In this document: one piece after another, positions 7,940 through 15,845 of the stretch
Numbering within the stretch: position 1 is the first letter of the stretch
Layout: every line of letters starts with the position of its first letter
The notes under the pieces: model-generated
Databases searched by the model: none
Told to the model about the DNA's origin: nothing
What the model saw: the letters and a program-made list of their open reading frames with translations, nothing else
Made by a program: the position numbers and the translations under genes
Assembly: GCF_900095385.1 (NCBI RefSeq)
Contig: NZ_FMID01000038.1
Span: 1 to 64,000 of the forward strand
From: Methanoculleus chikugoensis
Lineage (GTDB): Archaea > Halobacteriota > Methanomicrobia > Methanomicrobiales > Methanoculleaceae
Direction of reading: 5' to 3'
Length of the DNA stretch: 64,000 bases

Positions 7940-8800
7940 ATGCTGAACGATCTGATTGAAAAGAGAAAAAAGGTCCTTGCGGAGTCTGAACAGCACAAAG
8001 ACCGGCGCAACGAGTTGAACGCGCTTGCCAGCAAAAACGCCCGGGAACGCAACACGTTGAATGCCCAGACCCGCGAGTTCGTCGAGGAGGCGCAACAGCA
8101 CAAGGAGCAGCGGGATAAGATCAACGAAGAAGTCCAGGCGCTGAAAGACCAGAGAAACGATTACAACGACAAGGCAAACGCGCTCTTCGAGGAGATCGAG
8201 TCCTTCAAGAGAGAGCACGGCAACCTCCAGAACCGGGGCATCAAGGAACTGCAGAAGCAGATCGAGCACCTGGAGTTCAAGCAGCAGACTGAGGTCTACA
8301 GCACCGATAAGGAACGCGAGCTGATCGAGAAGATCAAGCAGCTCAAGGCGGCAGCGAAGGACCAGGAGGCCGAGCTCGAACAGAACAAGGAGATGCGGAC
8401 GAAGCTTACCGACGCCCGCGAGTTTCGCAGACTGGCTTCCGAGATCCACAAGGAAGTCACCGAGAAGGCCGAGGCCGCACAGCAGCACCACGACCTGATG
8501 GTGGAGTCTTACAGGAAGGCCGACAAATCCCGCGAAGAGGCCGATCAGGCCCACCAGCAGTTCGTCGAGGCCCAGGAGGCTGCGGACGAAGAGCACAAGC
8601 AGTTCATCGCCTGCCAGAAGGAGCTCCGCGACTACGACAAGGTTATCTCGGGTCTCCGGAAGAAGACCAGGAAGACCAAAGTCACCAAAGAGCAGAAGGC
8701 CGTCCGGAAAGAGGCGGAACGTGTCTTCCAGCAGTTCCGTGACGGTGAGAAGATCACCACCGACGATCTGCTCCTGCTTCAGCGTGCAAAACTCATCTAA
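7940..8800 (+). CDS. Archaeal coiled-coil protein (COG1340 type)
   Basis: 286 residues, almost wholly charged helix rich in Lys, Glu, Gln and Arg, with heptad spacing from about residue 5 to 240; a long coiled coil is certain. The C-terminal 50 residues (RKKTRKTKVTKEQKAVRKEA, then DDLLLLQRAKLI) are a conserved-looking basic then acidic tail. No signal peptide or membrane segment, so cytoplasmic. The size and composition match the uncharacterised archaeal COG1340 family. It sits between ftsZ and a DUF373 membrane protein on the same strand. A structural or DNA-organising role is possible but unproven. Confidence 0.8.
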   Translation: MLNDLIEKRKKVLAESEQHKDRRNELNALASKNARERNTLNAQTREFVEEAQQHKEQRDKINEEVQALKDQRNDYNDKANALFEEIESFKREHGNLQNRGIKELQKQIEHLEFKQQTEVYSTDKERELIEKIKQLKAAAKDQEAELEQNKEMRTKLTDAREFRRLASEIHKEVTEKAEAAQQHHDLMVESYRKADKSREEADQAHQQFVEAQEAADEEHKQFIACQKELRDYDKVISGLRKKTRKTKVTKEQKAVRKEAERVFQQFRDGEKITTDDLLLLQRAKLI

Positions 8801-8855
8801 TACTTTTTTACCGCGCCGCAAATCATTTAATAGATCTGAGGCGATGTTCTATTGA

Positions 8856-9980
8856 ATGGCGAAAGAGCGGACGCTTGTCCTCTGTGTCGATCGCGATGAC
8901 GATCTCGGGTTTAAAGCCGGGATCGATGGTCCCATCGTGGGCAGAGAGGCATGCCTCCATGCGGCGACCTCGCTCGCCCTGGCCGATCCCGAGGACTCCG
9001 ACGTCAATGCAATCTTCGAGACGATCAAACTTCACGACGAACTTGCCGGGAAAGGGGAAGAGGTCGCCGTCGCCGTCATCTGCGGCAACCATATGAACCT
9101 GCTCGAGGGCGACCGGCGGGTAGCGTCCAGTCTCGATGCAATTCTCTCCGCAACGGGTTCTACATCCTGCATCATCGTGACGGACGGAGCCGAGGACGAG
9201 TACGTCCTCCCCATCATCCAGTCCCGGGTGCCGGTCAGCAGCGTGCGGAGGGTCGTGGTCAACCAGATGCCGAACCTCGAGGGGACGTATTATATCTTAC
9301 GACGTCTGCTCGACGACCCGAAGGTCTCGAAGATTGTGCTCGTCCCGCTCGGTCTCGCGATGCTCCTCTATGCCGTGGGATACCTCCTCGGGTACCCCGA
9401 GGGTGCGACCATCGTCGTCGTCGGCGTCATCGGCACCTACCTGCTCTTCAAGGGCATCGGAATAGACGAAGTCTTCGGTTACCTGATCACCTCGCTGAAG
9501 GCATCGCTCCACGGCGGGAGGTTCACGTTCGTCTCCTACATCGCTGCGATACTCCTCGGTATCGTCGGGATTATCCTCGGGCTCATAAGCCTCCTCGAAT
9601 ACTACTCCCCGTTCGGCATCGTCATCCAGGTGCTCGCGTTCATCTACGGTGCCGTCGCCTGGTTCACCGCCGCCGGCCTCGTGGCATCGGTGGGAAAGAT
9701 CATCGACATTTTCTTGAACGAACGCGAAGCCATCCAGCGGGTGATTGCCCTGCCGTTCTTCGTTCTGGCGATCGGGGCCATCGCCTACGGGGCAAGCGTC
9801 TACATCCTCTCGATCAGCAGCGAGATCTCCGGGTTCCCCATAACGAGTACGACCGGTGCGCTGTATATCCTCTTCGCGATAATCGGAGGACTCTTCTGCG
9901 CCTTCTTTGGCGTATACCTCCAGTCGTTCCTGGGCCGCTGGGTCGACGAACGCGAACCGGTTGCGAACCGGTCGCACTGA
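8856..9980 (+). CDS. DUF373 family membrane protein
   Basis: 374 residues. The N-terminal soluble domain (1-150) starts MAKERTLVLCVDRDDDLGFKAG and contains GREACLHAATSLALADPEDSD, both hallmarks of archaeal DUF373 (COG2237). The C-terminal half has about six membrane helices, the first around 150-175. The function of the family is unknown. Acidic, nucleotide-like patterns in the N-terminal domain suggest a ligand-binding or hydrolytic head, but no catalytic motif is clear. It follows the coiled-coil gene by 55 nt, with a TTTAATAGATC box between them that could give it its own promoter. Confidence 0.85.
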   Translation: MAKERTLVLCVDRDDDLGFKAGIDGPIVGREACLHAATSLALADPEDSDVNAIFETIKLHDELAGKGEEVAVAVICGNHMNLLEGDRRVASSLDAILSATGSTSCIIVTDGAEDEYVLPIIQSRVPVSSVRRVVVNQMPNLEGTYYILRRLLDDPKVSKIVLVPLGLAMLLYAVGYLLGYPEGATIVVVGVIGTYLLFKGIGIDEVFGYLITSLKASLHGGRFTFVSYIAAILLGIVGIILGLISLLEYYSPFGIVIQVLAFIYGAVAWFTAAGLVASVGKIIDIFLNEREAIQRVIALPFFVLAIGAIAYGASVYILSISSEISGFPITSTTGALYILFAIIGGLFCAFFGVYLQSFLGRWVDEREPVANRSH

Positions 9981-10327
9981 AGAGACGTAGCGACGCCCGG
10001 ACACCTTTCAAACCCGGGTTCTCCCTATCTTGCAGGAGATTCCCGCCCCTTACTTCCCGACGACGTAGCGGATGAAGCATTTCGGCCAGATGACGGCCGT
10101 AGTTATAGACAGGACTCATCGGGCCGTGCGACGACGGCGATCGCCCCCGGATCGTCTCTGCCGCGAAGTAACAGCGGCCCCGAAAGACTCTCAATTCGCC
10201 CGTCACACCCACCGCGCCCTCGCGGAGACCGGGCTGCTGTCGCAGGCGTGAGCGCGGCCGAACGCCGTACTCGAAAGACCTGAAGGTAGCGTCAAAAGAT
10301 CGGCATCCCAATCCGGCTTACCGACGG
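9981..10327. other. Gene-free region, candidate structured RNA
   Basis: About 350 nt with no convincing protein. Features are the hairpin GGGTTCTCC/GGAGATTCCC (about 10017-10047) and, at the right end on the plus strand, AGATCGGCATCC followed by AATCCGGCTTAC (about 10311-10322). The latter resembles the conserved 3' end of RNase P RNA. The expected GAGGAAAGTC and ACAGAA core motifs were not found, so no RNA gene is called. Confidence 0.35.
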
Positions 10328-10771
10328 TCAGGCAAAATAGCCGAATCCATCGGGAAATTCGCTGACGTTCTCGTAGTGTTTGACGTCCTGGGAGGTAACG
10401 ATGGTGAGCGAGGGCACGACCACACCGAACCGGTGAGCGGGGAACCAGTACGACCCCTGCCCGTAGTCGTTCGACGCGTCCTTCACGCGCACCTCGATAC
10501 GCTCGAGATCGAGATACTGAACGCTGGCGTTGTTGAAGTTCAGTACCTCGAGTGCTTTCTGCCTCAGATCGGATTTCCCAAGGAGGAGAACGAGGAACCC
10601 GATGCCGTCGTCTATCGTATAGTTCATGGTGACGACGGCATCCGCCTTCTCCAGCCGGACGGTGACGTCTTTGACGGTGATGTAACTGTACCGCTCCTCG
10701 CCCGCCGCCACCGCGGGAGCAATGAGAGCAGCCACCAGCAGCAGCACCATGCCGACCGCCAACCGTTTCAT
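10328..10771 (-). CDS. Small secreted protein, unknown function
   Basis: 147 residues with a clear signal peptide (MKRLAVGMVLLLVAALIAPAVAAG), then a mostly beta domain containing SYITVKDVTVRLEKADAVV and DDGIGFLVLLLGKSDLR. No C-terminal anchor, so it is exported or periplasm-like. A minus-strand TTTATGAGCC box at 10791-10800 lies 26 nt before the ATG, giving a leaderless mRNA. Family not recognised; it looks like a conserved methanogen exported protein. Confidence 0.7.
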   Translation of the reverse strand: MKRLAVGMVLLLVAALIAPAVAAGEERYSYITVKDVTVRLEKADAVVTMNYTIDDGIGFLVLLLGKSDLRQKALEVLNFNNASVQYLDLERIEVRVKDASNDYGQGSYWFPAHRFGVVVPSLTIVTSQDVKHYENVSEFPDGFGYFA

Positions 10772-10790
10772 GGTATAGCGTATATGGAGC

Positions 10791-10800
10791 GGCTCATAAA
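10791..10800 (-). promoter_or_regulatory. TATA box of the small secreted protein gene
   Basis: Minus-strand TTTATGAGCC centred about 26 nt before the start codon at 10771, consistent with leaderless transcription. Confidence 0.5.
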
Positions 10801-11004
10801 GCCTTTATGGTCGATCCGCACCAAATCGGCCGTATACACGACCGTCTGACGGATAGGGCGCGCAAGAGAGGTTTTTTCCGGAGCGCCGGATGCCGCCGAT
10901 GCAGTGTGCGGGAGCATCCGCGAGAATAACTCCCGGGCGGAGAGATTCCACCGACATCCGGCCGCTACGCTCTCCTCACGAGTATCAAAAAGTGCTTCGG
11001 GATC

Positions 11005-11280
11005 TCACTTCGCATGAGCGAGGACAATCTCGATGCTTGATACGTTAGTCTTGCCGGTATCGGTGTCAATCATCTCGGTCGACGTGAAGATCTCTTTCTT
11101 GTCCACGTTTGCAAGGAACCGGTTGAGCGCGATCTCCGCCGTATCGACCGCACGTGAAATTGCCTTCCCCCGGGCCTTAATCGCGACTTCCTCCGCTCCG
11201 TTATTGAACTGAGTGACTACCGCAAGCACGTAGTTCATGACCGGTTTGTTTCCTACGAATACTGTGTTGTCCTTTATCAT
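11005..11280 (-). CDS. albA: DNA/RNA-binding protein Alba
   Basis: 91 residues matching the Alba fold: [20 protein letters not shown] at the start (the FVG-KP-MNY motif), then [20 protein letters not shown], which carries the lysines that contact nucleic acid. Alba dimers coat chromosomal DNA and bind RNA, and acetylation of the conserved lysine alters affinity in other archaea. It lies 13 nt downstream of asd on the same strand and ends the long minus-strand run, although it may also have its own promoter. Confidence 0.95.
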   Translation of the reverse strand: MIKDNTVFVGNKPVMNYVLAVVTQFNNGAEEVAIKARGKAISRAVDTAEIALNRFLANVDKKEIFTSTEMIDTDTGKTNVSSIEIVLAHAK

Positions 11281-11293
11281 TAGCCCACCTCGT

Positions 11294-12310
11294 CTAAAGG
11301 TACTTCCTCGAGCATATCAGTTCTGCGTTGAGGACGGATGCGCCTGCGGCCCCACGGATGGTGTTGTGGCCGAGCGCAACGAACCGTAATCCTTCACGGA
11401 TTCTCCCGACCGACACCGTCATGCCCCGTCCGCGGTTACGGTCGAGCCGTGGCTGCGGACGGTCGGGCAGGTCGAGGAACTCAACGGCCTTCTCCGGCTG
11501 TAAGGGTAGATTGTTGAAGGGTGACTTAAAGTTTGCGTAAGCTTTTTTCACTTCAGCAACCGGCTCCTTCACGTCGACCCAGACCGCAATGGTATGCCCG
11601 TCGATGACGGGAACCCGGTGGCAGCTTGCGCTCACGCCGAACGAAGCCGGAGTCACCTCGGAACCGTCAAACGATCCCATGATCTTCAGCGTCTCGATCT
11701 CCATCTTCTCCTCTTCGGAGCCGATGTAGGGAACGACGTTATCATAGATGTCCATAGCGGAGACGCCGGCAAACCCGCCCCCGGAGATAGCCTGCATGGT
11801 CGCCACGCGCACGTCATGGAACTCGAACGATCTCAAGGGTGCAAGGGCCAGCGCAAGGACGATCGTCGAACAGTTCGGGTTCGTCACGATGAATCCCCCA
11901 CGCCCGCGATCCCGCTGGACGTCGATCAGACCGAGGTGATCCGGGTTGACCTCCGGGATCACCAGCGGAACGTCCGCATCCATACGGTGCGACCGGGCGT
12001 TGCTGCAGACGCCGATACCTGCATCAGCGATCTCCGTCTCAAGAGACGCCGCCACCTCAGGCGGAAGCGCCGAGAAGACGAGATCGCAGTCCTTCAGGCT
12101 CTCGACGGTTGTGGGAGTGACGGCGATATCACTGACATTGTCCGGGTACGGCGCATCGAGGCGCCAGTTGACCACTTTGCCGTACGGTTTTCCCGCACTC
12201 CGCTCAGATGCGGTCAGCGTCTGGAGATGAAACCAGGGATGATCCGCCAGCAACTGAACAAAGCGCTGTCCTACCGCTCCTGTGGCACCAAGCACTCCTA
12301 CATTGATCAT
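11294..12310 (-). CDS. asd: Aspartate-semialdehyde dehydrogenase
   Basis: 338 residues. N-terminal NADP-binding loop [13 protein letters not shown], catalytic cysteine in [13 protein letters not shown], and substrate-binding His in [13 protein letters not shown]. It reduces aspartyl phosphate to L-aspartate 4-semialdehyde. This is the archaeal/yeast-type Asd, which often begins [11 protein letters not shown] as here; the frame extends 33 codons upstream, but that stretch is intergenic. It follows the ferredoxin and dapA-dapB genes, so its product feeds DapA directly and also the sulfurtransferase encoded at 60007. Confidence 0.95.
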   Translation of the reverse strand: MINVGVLGATGAVGQRFVQLLADHPWFHLQTLTASERSAGKPYGKVVNWRLDAPYPDNVSDIAVTPTTVESLKDCDLVFSALPPEVAASLETEIADAGIGVCSNARSHRMDADVPLVIPEVNPDHLGLIDVQRDRGRGGFIVTNPNCSTIVLALALAPLRSFEFHDVRVATMQAISGGGFAGVSAMDIYDNVVPYIGSEEEKMEIETLKIMGSFDGSEVTPASFGVSASCHRVPVIDGHTIAVWVDVKEPVAEVKKAYANFKSPFNNLPLQPEKAVEFLDLPDRPQPRLDRNRGRGMTVSVGRIREGLRFVALGHNTIRGAAGASVLNAELICSRKYL

Positions 12311-12357
12311 AGACAAAAATATCTGTAGTGTAGGAGGTATTAAAAGAGTTGGTTTCT

Positions 12358-12531
12358 TTATTCCATGGAGATCGCTTCTGACGGGCACTCGTCGACGCAG
12401 GTCTCGCAATCGACGCAGAGATCGATGTCGACCTTCGCCTTCCCGTCTTCCATGGTGATGGCGGAAGCTGGACAGACGTCCACGCAGGTTTCACAACCGG
12501 TACACTTTTCAATATCAACAACTGCTGCCAA
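12358..12531 (-). CDS. Two-cluster 4Fe-4S ferredoxin (TTG start)
   Basis: 57 residues with two CX2CX2CX3CP motifs: CTGCETCVDVCP and CVDCETCVDECP. It is a classical 2[4Fe-4S] ferredoxin, an electron carrier in the cytoplasm. The only start in register with a ribosome-binding site is TTG at 12531, with GGAGG seven bases upstream. It sits between dapB (60 nt upstream) and asd (47 nt downstream) in the same run. Neither enzyme needs a ferredoxin, so it is either simply co-expressed or supplies another step. Confidence 0.92.
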   Translation of the reverse strand: MAAVVDIEKCTGCETCVDVCPASAITMEDGKAKVDIDLCVDCETCVDECPSEAISME

Positions 12532-12592
12532 TTTGGTTCCTCCGAATGTACATAGTTTACAACCGCATCAAAAATAAATTTCGCTTCCCTTA

Positions 12593-13351
12593 TCACAGCC
12601 CGAGGACATCCTGCATACTATAGATGCGCGGTTCCCTGCCGACGACCCAGCGTGCGGCCCGGACGGCGCCCTGGGCGAAGACCGCCCGGTCGTAGGCCCG
12701 GTGGGAGACCTCGATGCACTCGAAGTTCCCGGCAAAGAGGACGGAGTGATCGCCGACGATATCGCCGCCGCGGACAACGTGGACGCCGATCTCCCCTTTC
12801 CGCTCGGTCTCGCCGACGCGACCGTAGACTTTTTCGCGGCTTCCGAGTTCCTGGTCGAGGATCTCGAGGATGGTCTTTGCCGTGCCGCTCGGGGCGTCCT
12901 TCTTGTAGCGGTGATGGGCTTCGGTGACCTCGATATCATAGTCGCCGAGCTCGCGTGCCGCTTCCCGCACGAGTTTCCAGAAGATGTTGACGCCGACGGA
13001 GAAGTTGCTCGATATCACCGCAGGGACGTGTCCCTCGACGGCGCTCGCGATCGTCGTCCGCTGCTCGGGGGAGAATCCCGTCGTCCCGACGATGAGCGCC
13101 ACGTCGTTTCGGGCGGCGGCTTTGATGTTCTCGACCGCAGCGGCCGCAACGGTGAAGTCGATCAGGACATCGGGCTTCTTCTCGTTCAGGAACGCATCTA
13201 TCTTCGCCGCCGGGACGACCTCGGTCCCGAACAGCGTTCCTTCCCGTATATCGATGCCGCCGACCAGTTCCATGTCGGGGGCTTCATCGACGATCCGGCC
13301 GATGTTGGTGCCCATACGGCCCAGAGCACCGGATACGACTACCTTAACCAT
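12593..13351 (-). CDS. dapB: 4-hydroxy-tetrahydrodipicolinate reductase
   Basis: 252 residues. NAD(P)-binding GALGRMGTNIGR at the N-terminus, the family motif EAHHRYKKDAPSGTA (catalytic His and Lys) in the centre, and VVRGGDIVGDHSVLF. It reduces the DapA product to tetrahydrodipicolinate in the diaminopimelate route to lysine. Its start overlaps the dapA end by 8 nt, indicating coupled translation. Length is normal for the family. Confidence 0.97.
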   Translation of the reverse strand: MVKVVVSGALGRMGTNIGRIVDEAPDMELVGGIDIREGTLFGTEVVPAAKIDAFLNEKKPDVLIDFTVAAAAVENIKAAARNDVALIVGTTGFSPEQRTTIASAVEGHVPAVISSNFSVGVNIFWKLVREAARELGDYDIEVTEAHHRYKKDAPSGTAKTILEILDQELGSREKVYGRVGETERKGEIGVHVVRGGDIVGDHSVLFAGNFECIEVSHRAYDRAVFAQGAVRAARWVVGREPRIYSMQDVLGL

Positions 13352-14219
13352 GGTTTACCAGCACCTTTCTCAGTTGTTCCGTCTTTGCTTCGTCGAGTTC
13401 GTCGAGCGGCAGCCTGACCGGTCCCGCGGCCATCCCGATGAGCCCCACCGCCTTCTTCACGGGGATGGGGTTCGTGTCGATGAACATTGCCCGCATGAGC
13501 GGAGCAAGTTCATAGTGCAGAGCGCGCGCGCGGGCAAGGTCGCCGGCCCGGTAAGCCTCGTACATCCCCACCATCCGGCCGGGGTCGACGTTTGCCGTCA
13601 CCGATATCACGCCAGCACCCCCTAAGGCGAGGACGGGGAGGGTCATTGCGTCGTCTCCGGAGATCACGCCGAACTCCTCGTCCTGCGTCTCCTCGATGAT
13701 ACGGGAGATCTGGGTGATGTCGCCGCTTGCCTCCTTGATCCCGACGATGTTCGGGTGCCTCGCGAGCTCGGCCACCAGGTCGGGCTGGAGGTTCTGCCCC
13801 GTCCGGCCAGGGACGTTGTAGAGGATGATCGGGAGATCAAGGTCGGCGAGCTTCGTGAAGTGCTTGACGAGCCCGGAGCGGTTCGGCTTGTTGTAGTACG
13901 GGCTGATGACGAGCGCACCGTCCGCACCCGCGTCCTTCGCCGACCGGGTCAGGCGAACGGCCTCCTCCGTGTTGTTCGATCCCGTCCCGGCAAGCACCGG
14001 CACCCGCCCGTCGACGACCTCGACGGTCTTGCCGATCACCAGTTCGTGCTCCTCGAACGTGAGCGTCGCGGACTCGCCGGTCGACCCGCAGGGCACGATA
14101 CCGTGAACCCCGCGCTGCAGGAGTGACTCTATGTTGGACTGTAATCCTTCAATATCGAGACTCGCTCTCGAGTCCCGGTAAAAAGGGGTAATGATTGCCG
14201 GAAGGATTCCCTCAAACAT
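13344..14219 (-). CDS. dapA: 4-hydroxy-tetrahydrodipicolinate synthase
   Basis: 291 residues. TIM-barrel aldolase with GSTGESATL (pyruvate binding), catalytic Tyr in LYNVPGRTGQ and the Schiff-base lysine in VGIKEASGDI. It condenses pyruvate with aspartate semialdehyde, the first committed step to diaminopimelate and lysine. It lies 10 nt after the S17e gene and overlaps dapB. Related aldolases such as KDG aldolase share the fold, but the gene pair with dapB settles the assignment. Confidence 0.96.
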   Translation of the reverse strand: MFEGILPAIITPFYRDSRASLDIEGLQSNIESLLQRGVHGIVPCGSTGESATLTFEEHELVIGKTVEVVDGRVPVLAGTGSNNTEEAVRLTRSAKDAGADGALVISPYYNKPNRSGLVKHFTKLADLDLPIILYNVPGRTGQNLQPDLVAELARHPNIVGIKEASGDITQISRIIEETQDEEFGVISGDDAMTLPVLALGGAGVISVTANVDPGRMVGMYEAYRAGDLARARALHYELAPLMRAMFIDTNPIPVKKAVGLIGMAAGPVRLPLDELDEAKTEQLRKVLVNHG

Positions 14220-14229
14220 ATAGTTTGGT

Positions 14230-14418
14230 TTAACGCTTCCTGGTATTTATCTTTCTTGAGATGTACCCGGCAACCCGGTTCCGAACGGTCTTGCTATCAA
14301 TCATGGCAACTTCAGCGACCGCGTGTTTATTCTCTTCAAAGTCTCCACTGAATCTGCCACGGTGCTTGACGATCAGTTCTTCGCCGAGGTTCTTGATATA
14401 TGACGGTTTTATTCCCAT
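14230..14418 (-). CDS. rps17e: 30S ribosomal protein S17e
   Basis: 62 residues: MGIKPSYIKNLGEELI, then DFEENKHAVAEVAMI and NRVAGYISRKI. This is the archaeal/eukaryotic-specific S17e with its expected length and basic C-terminus. It is a small-subunit component. It lies between the ThiN gene (12 nt) and dapA (10 nt), so ribosomal, thiamine and lysine genes share one transcript. Confidence 0.95.
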   Translation of the reverse strand: MGIKPSYIKNLGEELIVKHRGRFSGDFEENKHAVAEVAMIDSKTVRNRVAGYISRKINTRKR

Positions 14419-14430
14419 GTGGACCTACCC

Positions 14431-14982
14431 TTACAATTGTGCATAGGTAATGCGATTTGACAGTTTAAGAATATTTTGTGCGACCGTGACCGGATCCTCC
14501 CCGAGAACCCGGATCATCGGCTCTTTCCCCATGGCCCCCCGGTCGTAGATGACGTCGGGCACGCCCTCCCCGCAGCAGGAGGCGACCCCCCAGTCCATCG
14601 TCTGCACGCCCACCGGTTCTTTCTCCCGGTCGAACGAGCAGACCTCGAAGAGGAGGTTATCGAGCTCCGGGAGGATCGCTTCCGAGAAACGGATATTTGC
14701 GGCGCTCCGGATGCGCGGGTCGAAACGCATGGCCGTGATGACGATCCGGGCTATATGATCGCTTGCCCCGAACGCGATCTCCCCGACGGGATGCACCGCC
14801 TCGCCGAGCCTGACGATCCGGCCGAGGACTCCCGCCACGTCGTCTTTGCTCCGCGCATCGGGCAGGGCGTAGACGATGTTCATCCCGACCTCCGCGATGA
14901 GCCGGGCGTCCATCCGCTCGACCAGGAGCCCTACGGCCTCTTCCAGGCGATCGACAACCTTCTCGCGCTCTTCCTGCATCAT
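14431..14982 (-). CDS. ThiN-domain protein, thiamine-phosphate synthase family
   Basis: 183 residues. Nearly the whole protein is a ThiN domain: IAEVGMNIVYALPDARS, then FGASDHIARIVITAMRFDP, RSAANIRFSE, SFDRE and GVPDVIYDRGAMGKEPMIRV. ThiN joins the HMP-PP and thiazole-phosphate moieties into thiamine phosphate, replacing ThiE in many archaea; there it is usually fused to ThiD, whereas here it stands alone. Free-standing ThiN proteins can also be regulators when fused to a DNA-binding domain, but no clear HTH is present. An upstream ATG at 15009 is possible, but only the ATG at 14982 has a GAGG site before it. Confidence 0.8.
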   Translation of the reverse strand: MMQEEREKVVDRLEEAVGLLVERMDARLIAEVGMNIVYALPDARSKDDVAGVLGRIVRLGEAVHPVGEIAFGASDHIARIVITAMRFDPRIRSAANIRFSEAILPELDNLLFEVCSFDREKEPVGVQTMDWGVASCCGEGVPDVIYDRGAMGKEPMIRVLGEDPVTVAQNILKLSNRITYAQL

Positions 14983-15022
14983 GCCTTCTATCCTCGGCCC
15001 GGGAGTCATATATGGATTGCGC

Positions 15023-15571
15023 TCAGCCGAGAGCTACGTCGCCGCGGACTTCCGCGAGCCCCTCGATCGCGAGGCGGTAGAACGTCTCCATGTCCATGAG
15101 CGGTTCGATCATCCGGATCCTCTCGCGCTCGCAGCCGGCGGCAAACGACTTCTCCTTAACCTTCTTCTTCACCGTCCGGGGGGTGACCTCGTCGATCGCC
15201 CCGCCTTTCACCAGGGCGCAGGCGATGATCAAGCCTGACGCGCTGTCCGCCGCCTGGAGCGCAACCTCGACGGGCCGAACGTAGTCCCCGAAGAGCATGT
15301 CGTTGTGGCGCCTGACGATATCCGCGGTCTCTTCCGGGACACCGTTCTCGATGAGAATCCGGTAGCCCTCGATGCCGTGCCGCTCCATATCCCCGCCGAC
15401 GATGTCGTAGTCGATGTCGTGCAGAAGGCCGATGACCTCCCACTCCCCGGCATCCTCGCCGAGATGCTCCGCGACCTTCCTCATGACGGCCGCCGTGGCA
15501 TGGCTGTGCGCAATGTGGGATGGCGACGTCACGTAACGCCGGAGCAGGGCCAGTGCCTCGTCCCTCTCCAT
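15023..15571 (-). CDS. HDIG-domain phosphohydrolase
   Basis: 182 residues. HD-type metal site: H19-H23 region (SHIAHSHATAA), HD pair in IGLLHDIDYDIV, later H in IVRRHNDML and D in QAADSASGL. Such single-domain HD proteins hydrolyse phosphate esters or nucleotides; the substrate is unknown. The Lys-rich stretch RTVKKKVKEKSFAAGC is typical of archaeal members. First gene of the minus-strand run leading into thiN-S17e-dapAB. Confidence 0.8.
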   Translation of the reverse strand: MERDEALALLRRYVTSPSHIAHSHATAAVMRKVAEHLGEDAGEWEVIGLLHDIDYDIVGGDMERHGIEGYRILIENGVPEETADIVRRHNDMLFGDYVRPVEVALQAADSASGLIIACALVKGGAIDEVTPRTVKKKVKEKSFAAGCERERIRMIEPLMDMETFYRLAIEGLAEVRGDVALG

Positions 15572-15629
15572 ACGCGTGGGATTGTCGGCCGACCCGGATA
15601 AGCGTGCGGGTCGCCCCCACCCTATGGAT

Positions 15630-15639
15630 AGAGATATAC
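15630..15639 (+). promoter_or_regulatory. TATA box of the small membrane protein gene
   Basis: GAGATATACC centred about 27 nt before the ATG at 15663, consistent with a leaderless transcript. Confidence 0.55.
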
Positions 15640-15662
15640 CTGCACGTACCCCACCTGTTTAC

Positions 15663-15845
15663 ATGAATCTACGGGTTCTTGAGGTGCTGGCCGCATTCGG
15701 GTGTCTTGCACTGTTTGTCGTGCTGCTGGTGACGCTGCCCGATCTTATGGTAGAGATGGAGGGGCTTGCATACGTCGCCGCACTGGTCGCCTTCATCGCC
15801 GCGCTCAGTATCGCCGGCTACCTGATCGATAAAAAGGTCGCTTAA
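15663..15845 (+). CDS. Small two-helix membrane protein, unknown function
   Basis: 60 residues made of two membrane helices (about residues 6-25 and 34-53) with an acidic connecting loop (DLMVEMEG) and a basic C-terminus (YLIDKKVA). The start at 15663 is chosen because a TATA box lies 27 nt upstream and the frame before it crosses the promoter. Its 3' end overlaps the convergent priL gene by 4 nt. Family not recognised. Confidence 0.65.
   Translation: MNLRVLEVLAAFGCLALFVVLLVTLPDLMVEMEGLAYVAALVAFIAALSIAGYLIDKKVA

Noticed and set aside
7847-8821. Leu-rich 324-codon frame antisense to the coiled-coil gene, looking like a membrane protein
   Set aside because: Leucine richness is the complement of Lys/Glu/Gln codons in the coiled coil.
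10095-10160. Hammerhead-ribozyme-like CGATGAGTCC...GAAA on the minus strand
   Set aside because: The invariant CTGATGA core is not intact and stem II does not form.
12204-12596. 130-codon frame overlapping the small ferredoxin
   Set aside because: The ferredoxin reading frame has eight well-spaced cysteines and a perfect ribosome-binding site; the other frame is a shadow.
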